Assembly: GCF_003206065.1 (NCBI RefSeq)
Contig: NZ_PZJQ01000005.1
Coordinates: 712,761-776,760 of the forward strand
Origin: Salinicola halimionae
Lineage (GTDB): Bacteria > Pseudomonadota > Gammaproteobacteria > Pseudomonadales > Halomonadaceae
DNA: 64,000 nt
Reading direction: 5' to 3'
In this document: piece by piece, positions 8,667 to 16,489 of the stretch
Position numbering within the stretch: position 1 is the stretch's first letter
Layout: each line of letters opens with the position of its first letter
Program-made: the position numbers and the translations under genes
The notes under the pieces: generated by a model
The model's database searches: none
Seen by the model: the letters and a program-made list of their open reading frames with translations, nothing else
Told to the model about the DNA's origin: nothing

Positions 8667-10429
8667 GTTCTCTCCTGGGGCCAGGGTGCGGTCGTGTTGA
8701 ATGTGGACGAATCGGCCGAGGCGAAATCAGCCGAAGACTCGGCGGGTGGTCGGGTCTGGTTCGGCGTCAAAGCCGGCTGGGCATACCGCGACGAGCGATA
8801 GCTGACGCCGTAGCGCAGGTGCGGTGCCGTCGCACCACTGTGGAGTGCCGTGACCCGATCGATGATGGCGCGGTCGGCCAGCGTCAGCCGGTCCAGCATG
8901 CGCAGATGCTGCAGCCAGTTGGGGACGAGGAAGACCTCCTGCCACAGATCGCGATCGACGGTGTCGCGGTAGAGCGACCAGCGTTTGGCGCCGTTGCGCA
9001 GCCGCAGTTTTCGCAGCGGTCGCACGGCGCGGGCGAATTCACGCAGATGTTCGCTGTCGATAAGGTATTCGACCGTCACCATCACCGATCCGCGCGCCGG
9101 ATTGAAGTCGAAGTCGGGTCTGTCGGTGTGCGCCTCGGGCGCCTCGACCAGATCGCTGGCGTCCAGATCGGGCAATTTGGAGGGCAGCAGCAACAGCGCC
9201 GAGATGATCAGCAGGGCGCCAGCCAGCATCAATGCCATCTGCACGCCCAGCCCTTCCGCCAATTGCCCCCACAGCAGCGAGCCCAGCGTGAGGCCGCCGT
9301 AGAGCGCGGTCTGATACAGCGCCAGGGCGCGAGCCTTGACCCAGTCCGGCACCAGTATCTGGACCGAGGAGTTGTAGGAGGCCACCGCGGCGATCCAGCA
9401 GCTGCCGCCGACGATGAGCGCCGGAAACAGTACCCACAGAGTATCGAGGCCGCCGAGTGCCAGCATCACCACGCCCAGCGTCATCGCGGCGAAGCTGATC
9501 AGGCGGCTGCTGCCGACTCGCTGGCGGGCCCCGTTGACCAACGTGCTGCCGGCAATGGCGCCGATGCCCAGGCCGCCGAGCATGTAGCCGTAGAGCGAGG
9601 CGCTGCCGCTGGGATGCTGGTGGGCCAGTAACGGCAGTAGCGCCCATAACGCGCTGGCGGAGATGCCGAAGATGAACGAGCGCATCATCACCAGCCGGGT
9701 GACGCTGGAGTACTGGACAAAATGTAGCGCCGCCTTGACGCCTTCCCAGATGCGCTCCGGTGGCAGGGACTTGGGCAGCACGGCACGCTTCCAGCGCCAC
9801 AGTGCCGCGATCAGCCCGCAGAAACAGAATACGTTGAGCAGGAAGATCCACGACGGCCCCACCGCCGCCAGCAGCAACCCGCCGATGGCCGGGCCGATGG
9901 CACGGGCAGCGTTGTAATTGACGCTGTTGAGCAGTACGGCGCTCGAGACCAGGTTACGCGGCACCTGCTCGTTGACCGCGGCCTGCCAGGCCGGCGTGGT
10001 AATCGCGCCACCGATCGAGACGCACAGAATCGAGACGATCAGCAAGGTCGGCGAGAGGAGATTCAGAAACGCGATCAGAGTGACGAACACGCCGCCCAGC
10101 ACCTCGATGCCCAGGCCGAACAGCATCACCTTGCGGCGATCGTAGTTGTCGGCGATCACCCCGGTGACGATCGACATCAGCACCAACGGCAGCGCCGCCG
10201 CGACCTGGATCATCGCCACTGCCACCGCGCCGCCGTCGTTCGACGTCACCACCCAGGCCGCCGCCACCGACTGCGCCCATACGCCGAGGTTGGCGAACAG
10301 GTTAGCGATCCAGATCATCCGGAACGCGGGTATCCCCAATGGGGCGAGGGTGCTGACATCCGCCGGACGTGGCGGCGTCTGTTCGGACTCGAGGGTCAGA
10401 TCACTCTGGCGGGAAACGGGTTGCAGCAT
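8663..10429 (-). CDS. MFS transporter of the EntS/MFS_3 type with soluble C-terminal domain
   Basis: With the ATG at 10429 the protein has 588 residues; a GTG at 10486 would add 19. Residues ~20-410 form about twelve membrane segments of the MFS_3 family, which includes the enterobactin exporter EntS. The motif NYDRRKVMLFGLG matches the MFS loop 2-3 motif. The last ~130 residues (from about 430) form a soluble domain resembling a monooxygenase-like ferredoxin fold (VMVTVEYLID, WSLYRDTVD, EVFLVPNWLQHLRML), found in a subset of MFS_3 proteins. Siderophore export is plausible from neighbours but unproven. It is co-transcribed with recQ. Confidence 0.85.
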   Translation of the reverse strand: MLQPVSRQSDLTLESEQTPPRPADVSTLAPLGIPAFRMIWIANLFANLGVWAQSVAAAWVVTSNDGGAVAVAMIQVAAALPLVLMSIVTGVIADNYDRRKVMLFGLGIEVLGGVFVTLIAFLNLLSPTLLIVSILCVSIGGAITTPAWQAAVNEQVPRNLVSSAVLLNSVNYNAARAIGPAIGGLLLAAVGPSWIFLLNVFCFCGLIAALWRWKRAVLPKSLPPERIWEGVKAALHFVQYSSVTRLVMMRSFIFGISASALWALLPLLAHQHPSGSASLYGYMLGGLGIGAIAGSTLVNGARQRVGSSRLISFAAMTLGVVMLALGGLDTLWVLFPALIVGGSCWIAAVASYNSSVQILVPDWVKARALALYQTALYGGLTLGSLLWGQLAEGLGVQMALMLAGALLIISALLLLPSKLPDLDASDLVEAPEAHTDRPDFDFNPARGSVMVTVEYLIDSEHLREFARAVRPLRKLRLRNGAKRWSLYRDTVDRDLWQEVFLVPNWLQHLRMLDRLTLADRAIIDRVTALHSGATAPHLRYGVSYRSSRYAQPALTPNQTRPPAESSADFASADSSTFNTTAPWPQERT

Positions 10430-10592
10430 GACAAGCTCGCAGACAGGAGGCGAATCGGAAGGCAAAGCACGGCTGGCCGAGCGCACAAGGCCTTGCGCTA
10501 AAGGTTAGCATCCTGTCTATGGTAGCGAGCGTCCAGTGCTATCGCTTACCGGCAGGCCATATGTCGATCAGGGATAGGTGTCGGCGTCGCGG

Positions 10593-11360
10593 CTACTGCA
10601 GCACTGCGATGGGGCAGGCATCGGCGGGATGGTTCATGACTCGCATGGGGATGCCGTAGATGGCTTCCAGGTTGATATCGTTCATCATGCTGGCCGGTGC
10701 GCCCTCGGCGAGCAGCTTGCCACTGTGCAGCGCAACCAGATGATCGCAGTAGCGCGCCGCCATGTTGACGTCATGAAGCACGATGACCACGCCGAGGCCC
10801 AGCTCGCGACAGAGCTTGCGCACCAGCGCCAGCACTTCGACCTGATGGGCGATATCGAGTGCGGCCAGCGGCTCATCGAGCAGCAGATAGCGACTACCCT
10901 GAGCCAGCAACATCGCTAACCACACGCGTTGGCGCTCGCCGCCGGAGAGCGTATCGACCAGGCGGTCGGCGAAGGCTTCGGTATGGGTCAGGGCGATGGC
11001 CCGTTCGATCTGCTGGTGATCGTGACGGGTGAGGCGCCCCAGCAGGCCATGCCAGGGATAGCGGCCAAAGCCGATCAGCTCGCGGCAGGTGAGGTTTTCG
11101 GCGCTGGGAAGATGTTGCGGAAGATAGGCGACGTGACGGGCAAACTCGCGCGGTTTCCACTGTGATAGCGGCCGGCCATCGAGCTGGATGCCACCGTGGC
11201 TGACCGCCTGCTGCTGCGCGAGCAGCTTGAGCAGCGTCGACTTGCCGGAACCATTGTGTCCGATCAGACCGTAAATCTGGCCTTCACCGAAGGTGAAATC
11301 GATAGACGAGAGCAGCGTCTTGCCCGCGATCTCGAAGCTCGCCGATTGGACTTCGAACAT
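10593..11360 (-). CDS. FhuC/FecE-type iron-siderophore ABC transporter ATPase
   Basis: The 255-residue ATPase has Walker A GHNGSGKST, Q-loop region YLPQHL, signature LSGGERQRVW, Walker B YLLLDEP and the switch histidine in VLHDVNMAARYCDH. The RYCDH stretch and the ~255-residue length are typical of the ferric-hydroxamate/citrate importer ATPases. It would energise uptake of Fe-siderophore across the inner membrane. No permease or binding protein is encoded beside it, so it must work with subunits elsewhere. It is divergent from the membrane protein gene at 11510. Confidence 0.9.
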   Translation of the reverse strand: MFEVQSASFEIAGKTLLSSIDFTFGEGQIYGLIGHNGSGKSTLLKLLAQQQAVSHGGIQLDGRPLSQWKPREFARHVAYLPQHLPSAENLTCRELIGFGRYPWHGLLGRLTRHDHQQIERAIALTHTEAFADRLVDTLSGGERQRVWLAMLLAQGSRYLLLDEPLAALDIAHQVEVLALVRKLCRELGLGVVIVLHDVNMAARYCDHLVALHSGKLLAEGAPASMMNDINLEAIYGIPMRVMNHPADACPIAVLQ

Positions 11361-11509
11361 GGCTGGGGCAACCTCGCGATGAGTGATAGGTCACAGATGG
11401 AAGGCAATCCTAATTCAAATACGAACGGTTATCAAAGACATCTGTCGTCGTTTATCGCCTGGCAGCGTCCATTGACTGCCGAATATCCCTCTCCCAGGAG
11501 CGCGAACCC

Positions 11510-12757
11510 ATGAAAGTCTGGTTGTCGATATTGCTGTTTGCGCTCGTCGGTGCGGGCGTGCTCTCCGCCGTGGCCTCCCATGAACCCTTCGAGCCGCGCA
11601 TGGTTCGACTGGAAACCCAGCGCGCGCTGCCGTCGCTTGCCGATGCGTTGGCCGACGAGTCGCCGGAGATCAATGCGGTCTTTATGAGCTACGCCGACGA
11701 GCCGGCGCTCTGGACCAGTGCCTGGTTGGCGATCCGCAATCATGGCGACCTGGCCCGCGAAGCGCTGCTCGATTACGGACTCGATCCGGAATTTCAGAAG
11801 GTGCTGGTGCGATTCGGCGCGGATGCGGTATTGCCGGTGATCTATTACCGCGATCACGACATTGCCATGCTGCGCGCTCAGCACTGGCTGGGAAGTCGCT
11901 ATCGTCAGGCAAGCGAGCAGCTCGACCGGTGGTGGGGCGAGAACGATGAATCCGACGAGGCTGGCGATTCCCGGGGCGCGGCCGATCTGACCGAAAACCC
12001 GACCGAGAATCCGACTCAGGCGGAAAACGAAAAAGGCTCGGCGTCGACAGCGTTGACACCCGCCCGTCGCGGCCAAGTTGCCATCGCCATTCTCGACGCC
12101 AAGGGCCACGATTTCCTCAAGCAATTCGTCGTCGACCCCGATGGCGAGGTGCAATGGCTGCAGAGTGAGCGCGTCGTGAGCGACATCGGCGACTTCTTCA
12201 CCAGTGGCCTGCGTGATCTGGAGAGCCAGTGGCGCCGCGGCGAAGCGATCGGCGTTACGGATATTGGCTGGGCCGGTGTCGATCTGCTGGTGATGACCAG
12301 CGCGATCAAGGTGCTGCGAGCCGGCCGGGCGGTGCGTGCCGGCGCCGCGGTCGAAGGGCAGGGGGTGCGGGCCGCCGGACGTGGCGTGCTGGCCGGCGGC
12401 GGGCGTTTCGTCAACCTGTCGAGAGCGGCCAAGGTCGCGGCGATCACCGGTACGGCCTACGTGGTCGTGCGTCATCCCAGTCTCGTCAGCGCGCTGGGCG
12501 CCAACGTCGGGCGGTGGTTGGGTTGGCCGATCTGGCTGAGTCAGCTGCTGATCTGGTTCGTGGTGCTGCTGCCGCTCTTGATCGTCGTTCGTTTCGTCTA
12601 TCGCTGGTTGTTGGCGCCGCTGCTTTGGCTGTTGGTACCGTTACTGAAAGCGACCTCGAGAACGCCGCGATGGCTAACGAACGGGCAGCGGTCGCCTGGC
12701 GATGTCACTCTAGATGCGCTACCGAAAAGTTACGCGAGAACGGATCCCACGTTATGA
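11510..12757 (+). CDS. Uncharacterised membrane protein
   Basis: I do not recognise this 415-residue protein. It starts with a hydrophobic segment (residues 4-22) that could be a signal or anchor, followed by a helical domain (to ~140) and an acidic low-complexity linker (NPTENPTQAENEK). A second domain near 185-235 contains FVVDPDGEVQWLQSERV. Hydrophobic stretches at about 255-270 and a strong double one at 340-385 suggest C-terminal membrane insertion. AGGAG lies at good distance before the ATG. Its stop codon overlaps the next start (ATGA), so it is translated together with the GNAT gene. A long ORF on the opposite strand is a GC-rich shadow. Confidence 0.7.
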   Translation: MKVWLSILLFALVGAGVLSAVASHEPFEPRMVRLETQRALPSLADALADESPEINAVFMSYADEPALWTSAWLAIRNHGDLAREALLDYGLDPEFQKVLVRFGADAVLPVIYYRDHDIAMLRAQHWLGSRYRQASEQLDRWWGENDESDEAGDSRGAADLTENPTENPTQAENEKGSASTALTPARRGQVAIAILDAKGHDFLKQFVVDPDGEVQWLQSERVVSDIGDFFTSGLRDLESQWRRGEAIGVTDIGWAGVDLLVMTSAIKVLRAGRAVRAGAAVEGQGVRAAGRGVLAGGGRFVNLSRAAKVAAITGTAYVVVRHPSLVSALGANVGRWLGWPIWLSQLLIWFVVLLPLLIVVRFVYRWLLAPLLWLLVPLLKATSRTPRWLTNGQRSPGDVTLDALPKSYARTDPTL

Positions 12758-13221
12758 AAGACGCCAGTCATGATGACAACGCTTATCGGCTGATTTTCGA
12801 GCCGCCCGACATCGAGACCTATATGCGGCTGCGCCGCGAGGCTGGCATGAAACCGCGCAGTGCTGCCGGCGCTGCGGTGGGTTTACCCAAGAGCCTGTTT
12901 GCCGTGCAGGTCGTTCACCAGGGCGAGAATGCGGGCGAACACGAGAGCGAAATCGTCGGCATGGGCCGCGTCGTCGGTGACGGCGGCTGCTTCTATCAGG
13001 TGGTGGACATCGCCGTGCACCCGGTGCATCAAGGGCGGGGCCTGGGCAAGCGGATCATGGGCGAGATTCGCGCCTATATCCTGCGCGAGGCACCGGAAAA
13101 CGCCTTTGTCAGTCTGCTGGCGGATGGTGAGGCCCATCGGCTTTATGCCCAGTTTGGATTCTCCCCCACCTCGCCTCACGCCATCGGCATGGCGTGGTAT
13201 CCCCACCCGAGCAACGATTAA
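12754..13221 (+). CDS. GNAT-family N-acetyltransferase
   Basis: The protein has 155 residues, the usual size for a single-domain GNAT. The acetyl-CoA loop is the HQGRGLGKRIM motif (about residues 90-100), preceded by beta-strand VDIAVHPV, and the C-terminal part has ADGEAHRLYAQFGF, a standard GNAT ending. The ATG at 12754 overlaps the upstream stop by four bases, which decides the start over longer in-frame extensions. The substrate is unknown. Pairing with a membrane protein suggests a modification linked to that protein, but this is inference. Confidence 0.88.
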   Translation: MKDASHDDNAYRLIFEPPDIETYMRLRREAGMKPRSAAGAAVGLPKSLFAVQVVHQGENAGEHESEIVGMGRVVGDGGCFYQVVDIAVHPVHQGRGLGKRIMGEIRAYILREAPENAFVSLLADGEAHRLYAQFGFSPTSPHAIGMAWYPHPSND

Positions 13222-13736
13222 ACGTCAGGCCACGAGGCGATATCCAGGCTGTCGAGCTCAGCCTGACAACGCGTCATGGCCTGAGCGATATAGCGCCCAG
13301 CCATGCGTTCGGAAACGCCGAGCCGCTGGCCGATCTCGCGCTGGGTCAGCCCTTCCAATCGGTGCCAGATCAGCGCCTGACGAAGCCGTTCCGGCAGTTC
13401 GCCCAGCGTTCGCGTGAGTTGATGGACGCATTGCTGCTGGCAGGCATCGGTTTCCGGGCAGGCGCGCGGACAGACGAGAACCGGTTCCAGGGCATCGATG
13501 GCGATCAGATCCGGTACCTGGCGACGGCGGTGATCGATCAGCAGGTTACGGGCGATACGAAACAGGTAGGCGCGAGGATTATCGAGCATGCTTCGCGAGG
13601 GCGCATTGAACAGACGAAGATAGACCTCGTGGCACAGGTCCGCAGCTAGATCGCGAGAGTCCAATTGGCGGCTGAGAAAGCCCAGCAGCTCATGATGATG
13701 CTGACGATAGAGAGACTCGAAAGTGACTTCGCGCAT
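13218..13736 (-). CDS. FecI-like ECF sigma factor
   Basis: From the ATG at 13736 the protein has 172 residues. Region 2 is FESLYRQHHHELLGFLSRQL followed by DLCHEVYLRLF and PRAYLFRIARNLLIDHRRR, the canonical ECF core-binding and -10-reading segment. Region 4 is LPERLRQALIWHRLEGLTQREIGQRLGVSERMAGRYIAQAM, typical of FecI/FpvI-type iron-starvation sigmas. The longer ORF start at 13802 would run through the Fur box, so the downstream ATG is preferred. No FecR-type anti-sigma gene is adjacent. It probably directs transcription of the TonB receptor or siderophore genes under iron limitation. It ends convergent to the GNAT gene, overlapping by four bases. Confidence 0.9.
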   Translation of the reverse strand: MREVTFESLYRQHHHELLGFLSRQLDSRDLAADLCHEVYLRLFNAPSRSMLDNPRAYLFRIARNLLIDHRRRQVPDLIAIDALEPVLVCPRACPETDACQQQCVHQLTRTLGELPERLRQALIWHRLEGLTQREIGQRLGVSERMAGRYIAQAMTRCQAELDSLDIASWPDV

Positions 13737-13781
13737 GGTGGCGACCCGATGGCATCCCAGGAAAAGTGCCGCGATCATGGC

Positions 13782-13800
13782 AAAAATGAGAATCATTAGC
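13782..13800. promoter_or_regulatory. Fur box upstream of the FecI-like sigma gene
   Basis: The 19 bases read AAAAATGAGAATCATTAGC and match the Fur consensus at 15 of 19 positions. The site ends 46 bases before the preferred sigma start codon, the right place to block its promoter when iron is plentiful. It is the strongest Fur match I found in the window. Confidence 0.8.
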
Positions 13801-13809
13801 AATAAGTCA

Positions 13810-13836
13810 TGTTGGCAACAAGTCCTGTTGGCAACA
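13810..13836. repeat. Two tandem TGTTGGCAACA palindromes
   Basis: The 11-base palindrome TGTTGGCAACA occurs at 13810-13820 and again at 13826-13836, start to start 16 bases. The pair sits immediately upstream of the Fur box in the intergenic region. It may be an operator for a dimeric regulator or a partial duplication. Confidence 0.5.
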
Positions 13837-13844
13837 ATTCGTCG

Positions 13845-13869
13845 ACCGGGCGCCTCACGGGCGCCCGGT
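13845..13869 (-). terminator. Strong hairpin after the siderophore operon
   Basis: A perfect 10-bp stem (ACCGGGCGCC/GGCGCCCGGT) closes a 5-base loop. It lies 28 bases after the stop of the synthetase gene on the minus strand. There is no clear T-run, so it may be a transcript-stabilising hairpin or a weak terminator. Confidence 0.5.
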
Positions 13870-13896
13870 GGTGAAGTGTTGTGTGTAACGGCTAAC

Positions 13897-16437
13897 TTAG
13901 TTCGTCGTCGTCAGCGTCCCGGCCTTTACCCCGCCCTGGTTTTCACCGCCTTGGTTTTCAACGCCCTTCGTCGGCCGGTAGGCGGCGATGGGGTTGGCAA
14001 GCGAACCGGCGAACTGCAGGTTCTTGGACGGATCGGCGAGATCGATCATCTGGCGGTTGTCGCGAAGCTGCAGGCGATTGAGGCATGACAGCGTGAACTC
14101 GGGCGCGAACAGATCGAAGCGCGCGAACTTGTGGTCGAATTGCGGATGCCGCTGCTGATAATCGATCACGCAAGACGCGACCAACTGCCAGAAATCGTCC
14201 TCCTGGAGCTGGTTCGACGCCACCAGGATCTCGGCGAGGAAACGGAAGAAACAGTCGAACAGGTCGGTGAAGATCGACAGGATCTTGAGGTGTTCCGGCA
14301 CCTCCACCGCGATACGCCGGGCCGCTTCCGGCAGCGACTGGCCGTTGTCGAAGATGCCGGTCTCCTCGCCGATATCCTTGAGGATCGCGCCGACCGGCGC
14401 GTGATCCTCGAGCTGCAGGATCAGGTTCTCGCCGTGGGGCATGAACACCAGGTCATGGGCGTAGAAGCAGTGCAGCAGCGGTGTCATGTAGGCCGCTAGA
14501 TAGCGCTCGATCCAGCTGCGTGCGCCGATGCCTGAAGCGTCGATCAGTGCCGGAAGTAGAGTCTGGCCATCCGAATCGCGATGAAGCAGCGCGGCCATGG
14601 TCATCAGCCGCCGATTGGGGGCGATGCGCGTATAGGGGCTCTCCCGCCACAGGCACGCCAGCATTTTTTGGTACGGATGCTGTTTGTCCGTGGCAGCCTC
14701 GAAAGCGGCGTGGTGATAGCCCAGCGTGGCGACTTCACGCAGTACGCTGAATCCCTGCGCCTGCAGTTCCGGGTCGCTTGCGACCAAGTTCTCGACCCAG
14801 GCGTTGATGGCCGGCGTACCGCGCATGTAGTGGGGCGACAGCCCGCGCATGAAGCCCATGTTGAGGATCGACAGCGCGAACTTGACGTAGCGGCGCCGAG
14901 GCTGCGAGACATTGAACCAGGTGCGGATCGACTGCTGGGCGCGGTAATCGTCGTCTGCTTCGCCGAGCAGTATCAGACGCTGCTCGGCGACCTCGCCGGC
15001 AAAGGTGATCGCCAGTTTGTGGCGCCACTGCCACGGGTGAACCGGCATCAAGAAGTAGTCCACCGGATCGAGATCGAGCTCGCGAAGCCGAGCCTCGAAG
15101 CGCTGGCGAACCGGGGCGTCCAGCTCGTCGGCGATCAGCGTTTCGACATCGAGACCCTCGATGGCGCTGTACTCGGTGCAGTGGCGCGCGGCGGCCAGCC
15201 ACAGCGGCCGAATCGCGGCGCCGGCTTCCGGCGCGTAGCGGTGATAGTCCTCCACATCGAAGCCGATCCTGCCACTATTGGCGACGAAACAGGGATGGCC
15301 CTCGCTCATCGCCGTCTCGAGAGTCTGGAAGTCGGCCAGCGCGAGTTCGCCGGCCGGCGGCACGTCACGGCCTAATTTGTAGGCCATGCCGGCCAGCGTA
15401 CTGGCGATCTCTTCCAGGTAGGTCGGCAGATTGTCGGCGGCGATGTTCAGCCGCCCCCGGCATTCGAGCAGAAACTGCGCCATGTCCAGCGGTTGCGGCG
15501 CGCCGTCGCGGGTCTTGGCAAGCGTTTCCTTGTCGATCCACCAGTGATCCAGTGCCATTCGGCGCGCGCGGAATCGATAGCGGACGGCATCGCTATCGGT
15601 GGCGAGGCCGTAATTGGCCCAGCCATCCGCGCCGACATCGGTTTCTGCTATCGGCTGAAGCAATCGCTCATGGGCGAATTCGGCGATCGCCTTGCACAGC
15701 AGATCGCGATTTGCGCTGTGCCATCGATCGGGCCGCAGATGGGCGCTGGCTTCGGCCGTTGCCGTGTCGCGGCGCTGTGAGGCGTGCAGAGACTCGAACC
15801 GCTCGCGGGTGCAGAAGCCCAGGTGAGCGGTCTTCTCCGCCAGCCGGATCTCGCCCTCGTAGACGAATCCCGCCCGGCGGTTGAGCGGGTGGATCCTGTC
15901 GTTGGTGACGTCCGGTTCGACGACGATGCGGCGCGTCCCCGGATCGCTGAACAGGAATGCCACGATGGTATCGATCACGGCCTGACTGAAGCCGTGTATC
16001 GGCGAGGCCGCCGCCGCTTTCGGCGCGACCAGAAAGTGCATTCCGCGGTCGCCGGGCTGGACGACGTACTGCTCGCCGACCGGATCGTGGCGGGGATCGT
16101 AGCATTCGACCAGAAATGCCGGGCGGCCGTCGTGCAGGCCGATGAAGGCCTGGGCGTTTTCGCTCTGCGCCATTTCACGATAGAACGCCACGACCTGATC
16201 GCGGGTATCGCTGCTCATGCCCCAGAAACGGGCGGTCTCCCGGCTGACCCAGTCGAAGATGAGGTCAGTATCCTGGTCTAGATCGAGCGGGCGCAGGGTG
16301 AGGGTGCCGATGCCTGGCCAGTCGCGGCGAAAACGTACCTCGGGCGAATAGAGGCTGCTGGCCGGGGCCGTAGTTGTCGCGGGGGCTATCGCACTGGCTG
16401 TCGCGGCGGCGGTCAGCCGGCTCTGCGGTAGATTCAT
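13897..16437 (-). CDS. dfoC: Fused acyltransferase-NIS synthetase (DfoC-like hydroxamate siderophore synthetase)
   Basis: This 846-residue protein joins two enzymes. Residues ~35-215 form a GNAT-like domain of the IucB/AlcB kind (RPLDLDQDTDLIFDWV, FLVAPKAAAASPIHG, NRRAGFVYEGEIRL) that acylates a hydroxylated diamine. Residues ~250-820 form an IucA/IucC synthetase: HPWQWRHKL near 467, SIRTWFNVSQPRRRYVKFAL near 503 and HGENLILQLED near 667. This domain activates and condenses the acylated hydroxamates with ATP. The same fusion defines DfoC of desferrioxamine loci. AGGAG seven bases before the ATG at 16437 fixes the start; the longer open frame overlaps the upstream gene. The C-terminus has a tandem ENQGG repeat of unknown meaning. 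It is the last gene of the operon. Confidence 0.88.
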   Translation of the reverse strand: MNLPQSRLTAAATASAIAPATTTAPASSLYSPEVRFRRDWPGIGTLTLRPLDLDQDTDLIFDWVSRETARFWGMSSDTRDQVVAFYREMAQSENAQAFIGLHDGRPAFLVECYDPRHDPVGEQYVVQPGDRGMHFLVAPKAAAASPIHGFSQAVIDTIVAFLFSDPGTRRIVVEPDVTNDRIHPLNRRAGFVYEGEIRLAEKTAHLGFCTRERFESLHASQRRDTATAEASAHLRPDRWHSANRDLLCKAIAEFAHERLLQPIAETDVGADGWANYGLATDSDAVRYRFRARRMALDHWWIDKETLAKTRDGAPQPLDMAQFLLECRGRLNIAADNLPTYLEEIASTLAGMAYKLGRDVPPAGELALADFQTLETAMSEGHPCFVANSGRIGFDVEDYHRYAPEAGAAIRPLWLAAARHCTEYSAIEGLDVETLIADELDAPVRQRFEARLRELDLDPVDYFLMPVHPWQWRHKLAITFAGEVAEQRLILLGEADDDYRAQQSIRTWFNVSQPRRRYVKFALSILNMGFMRGLSPHYMRGTPAINAWVENLVASDPELQAQGFSVLREVATLGYHHAAFEAATDKQHPYQKMLACLWRESPYTRIAPNRRLMTMAALLHRDSDGQTLLPALIDASGIGARSWIERYLAAYMTPLLHCFYAHDLVFMPHGENLILQLEDHAPVGAILKDIGEETGIFDNGQSLPEAARRIAVEVPEHLKILSIFTDLFDCFFRFLAEILVASNQLQEDDFWQLVASCVIDYQQRHPQFDHKFARFDLFAPEFTLSCLNRLQLRDNRQMIDLADPSKNLQFAGSLANPIAAYRPTKGVENQGGENQGGVKAGTLTTTN

Positions 16438-16489
16438 GAGTCTCTCCTGGCGGAAGTCGGGAATGGCGAATCGGGGCGCGCGGCGGCAG

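Noticed and set aside
11405-11430. Fur box between the FhuC-like ATPase and the 415-residue protein gene
   Set aside because: The best 19-mer matches the consensus at only about 10 positions, no better than background for an AT-rich stretch.
11432-12475. 347-codon minus-strand ORF opposite the 415-residue membrane protein
   Set aside because: The plus-strand gene has AGGAG, hydrophobic segments and coupling to the GNAT gene; the minus frame is a GC-rich shadow.
12229-12753. Extended 330-residue version of the GNAT protein
   Set aside because: The extra part overlaps the membrane protein gene in another frame; the ATG at 12754 with ATGA overlap is convincing.
13930-13964. Tandem ENQGG repeat at the synthetase C-terminus as a regulatory repeat
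   Set aside because: It is a two-copy in-frame 15-base repeat at the protein tail, most simply replication slippage.
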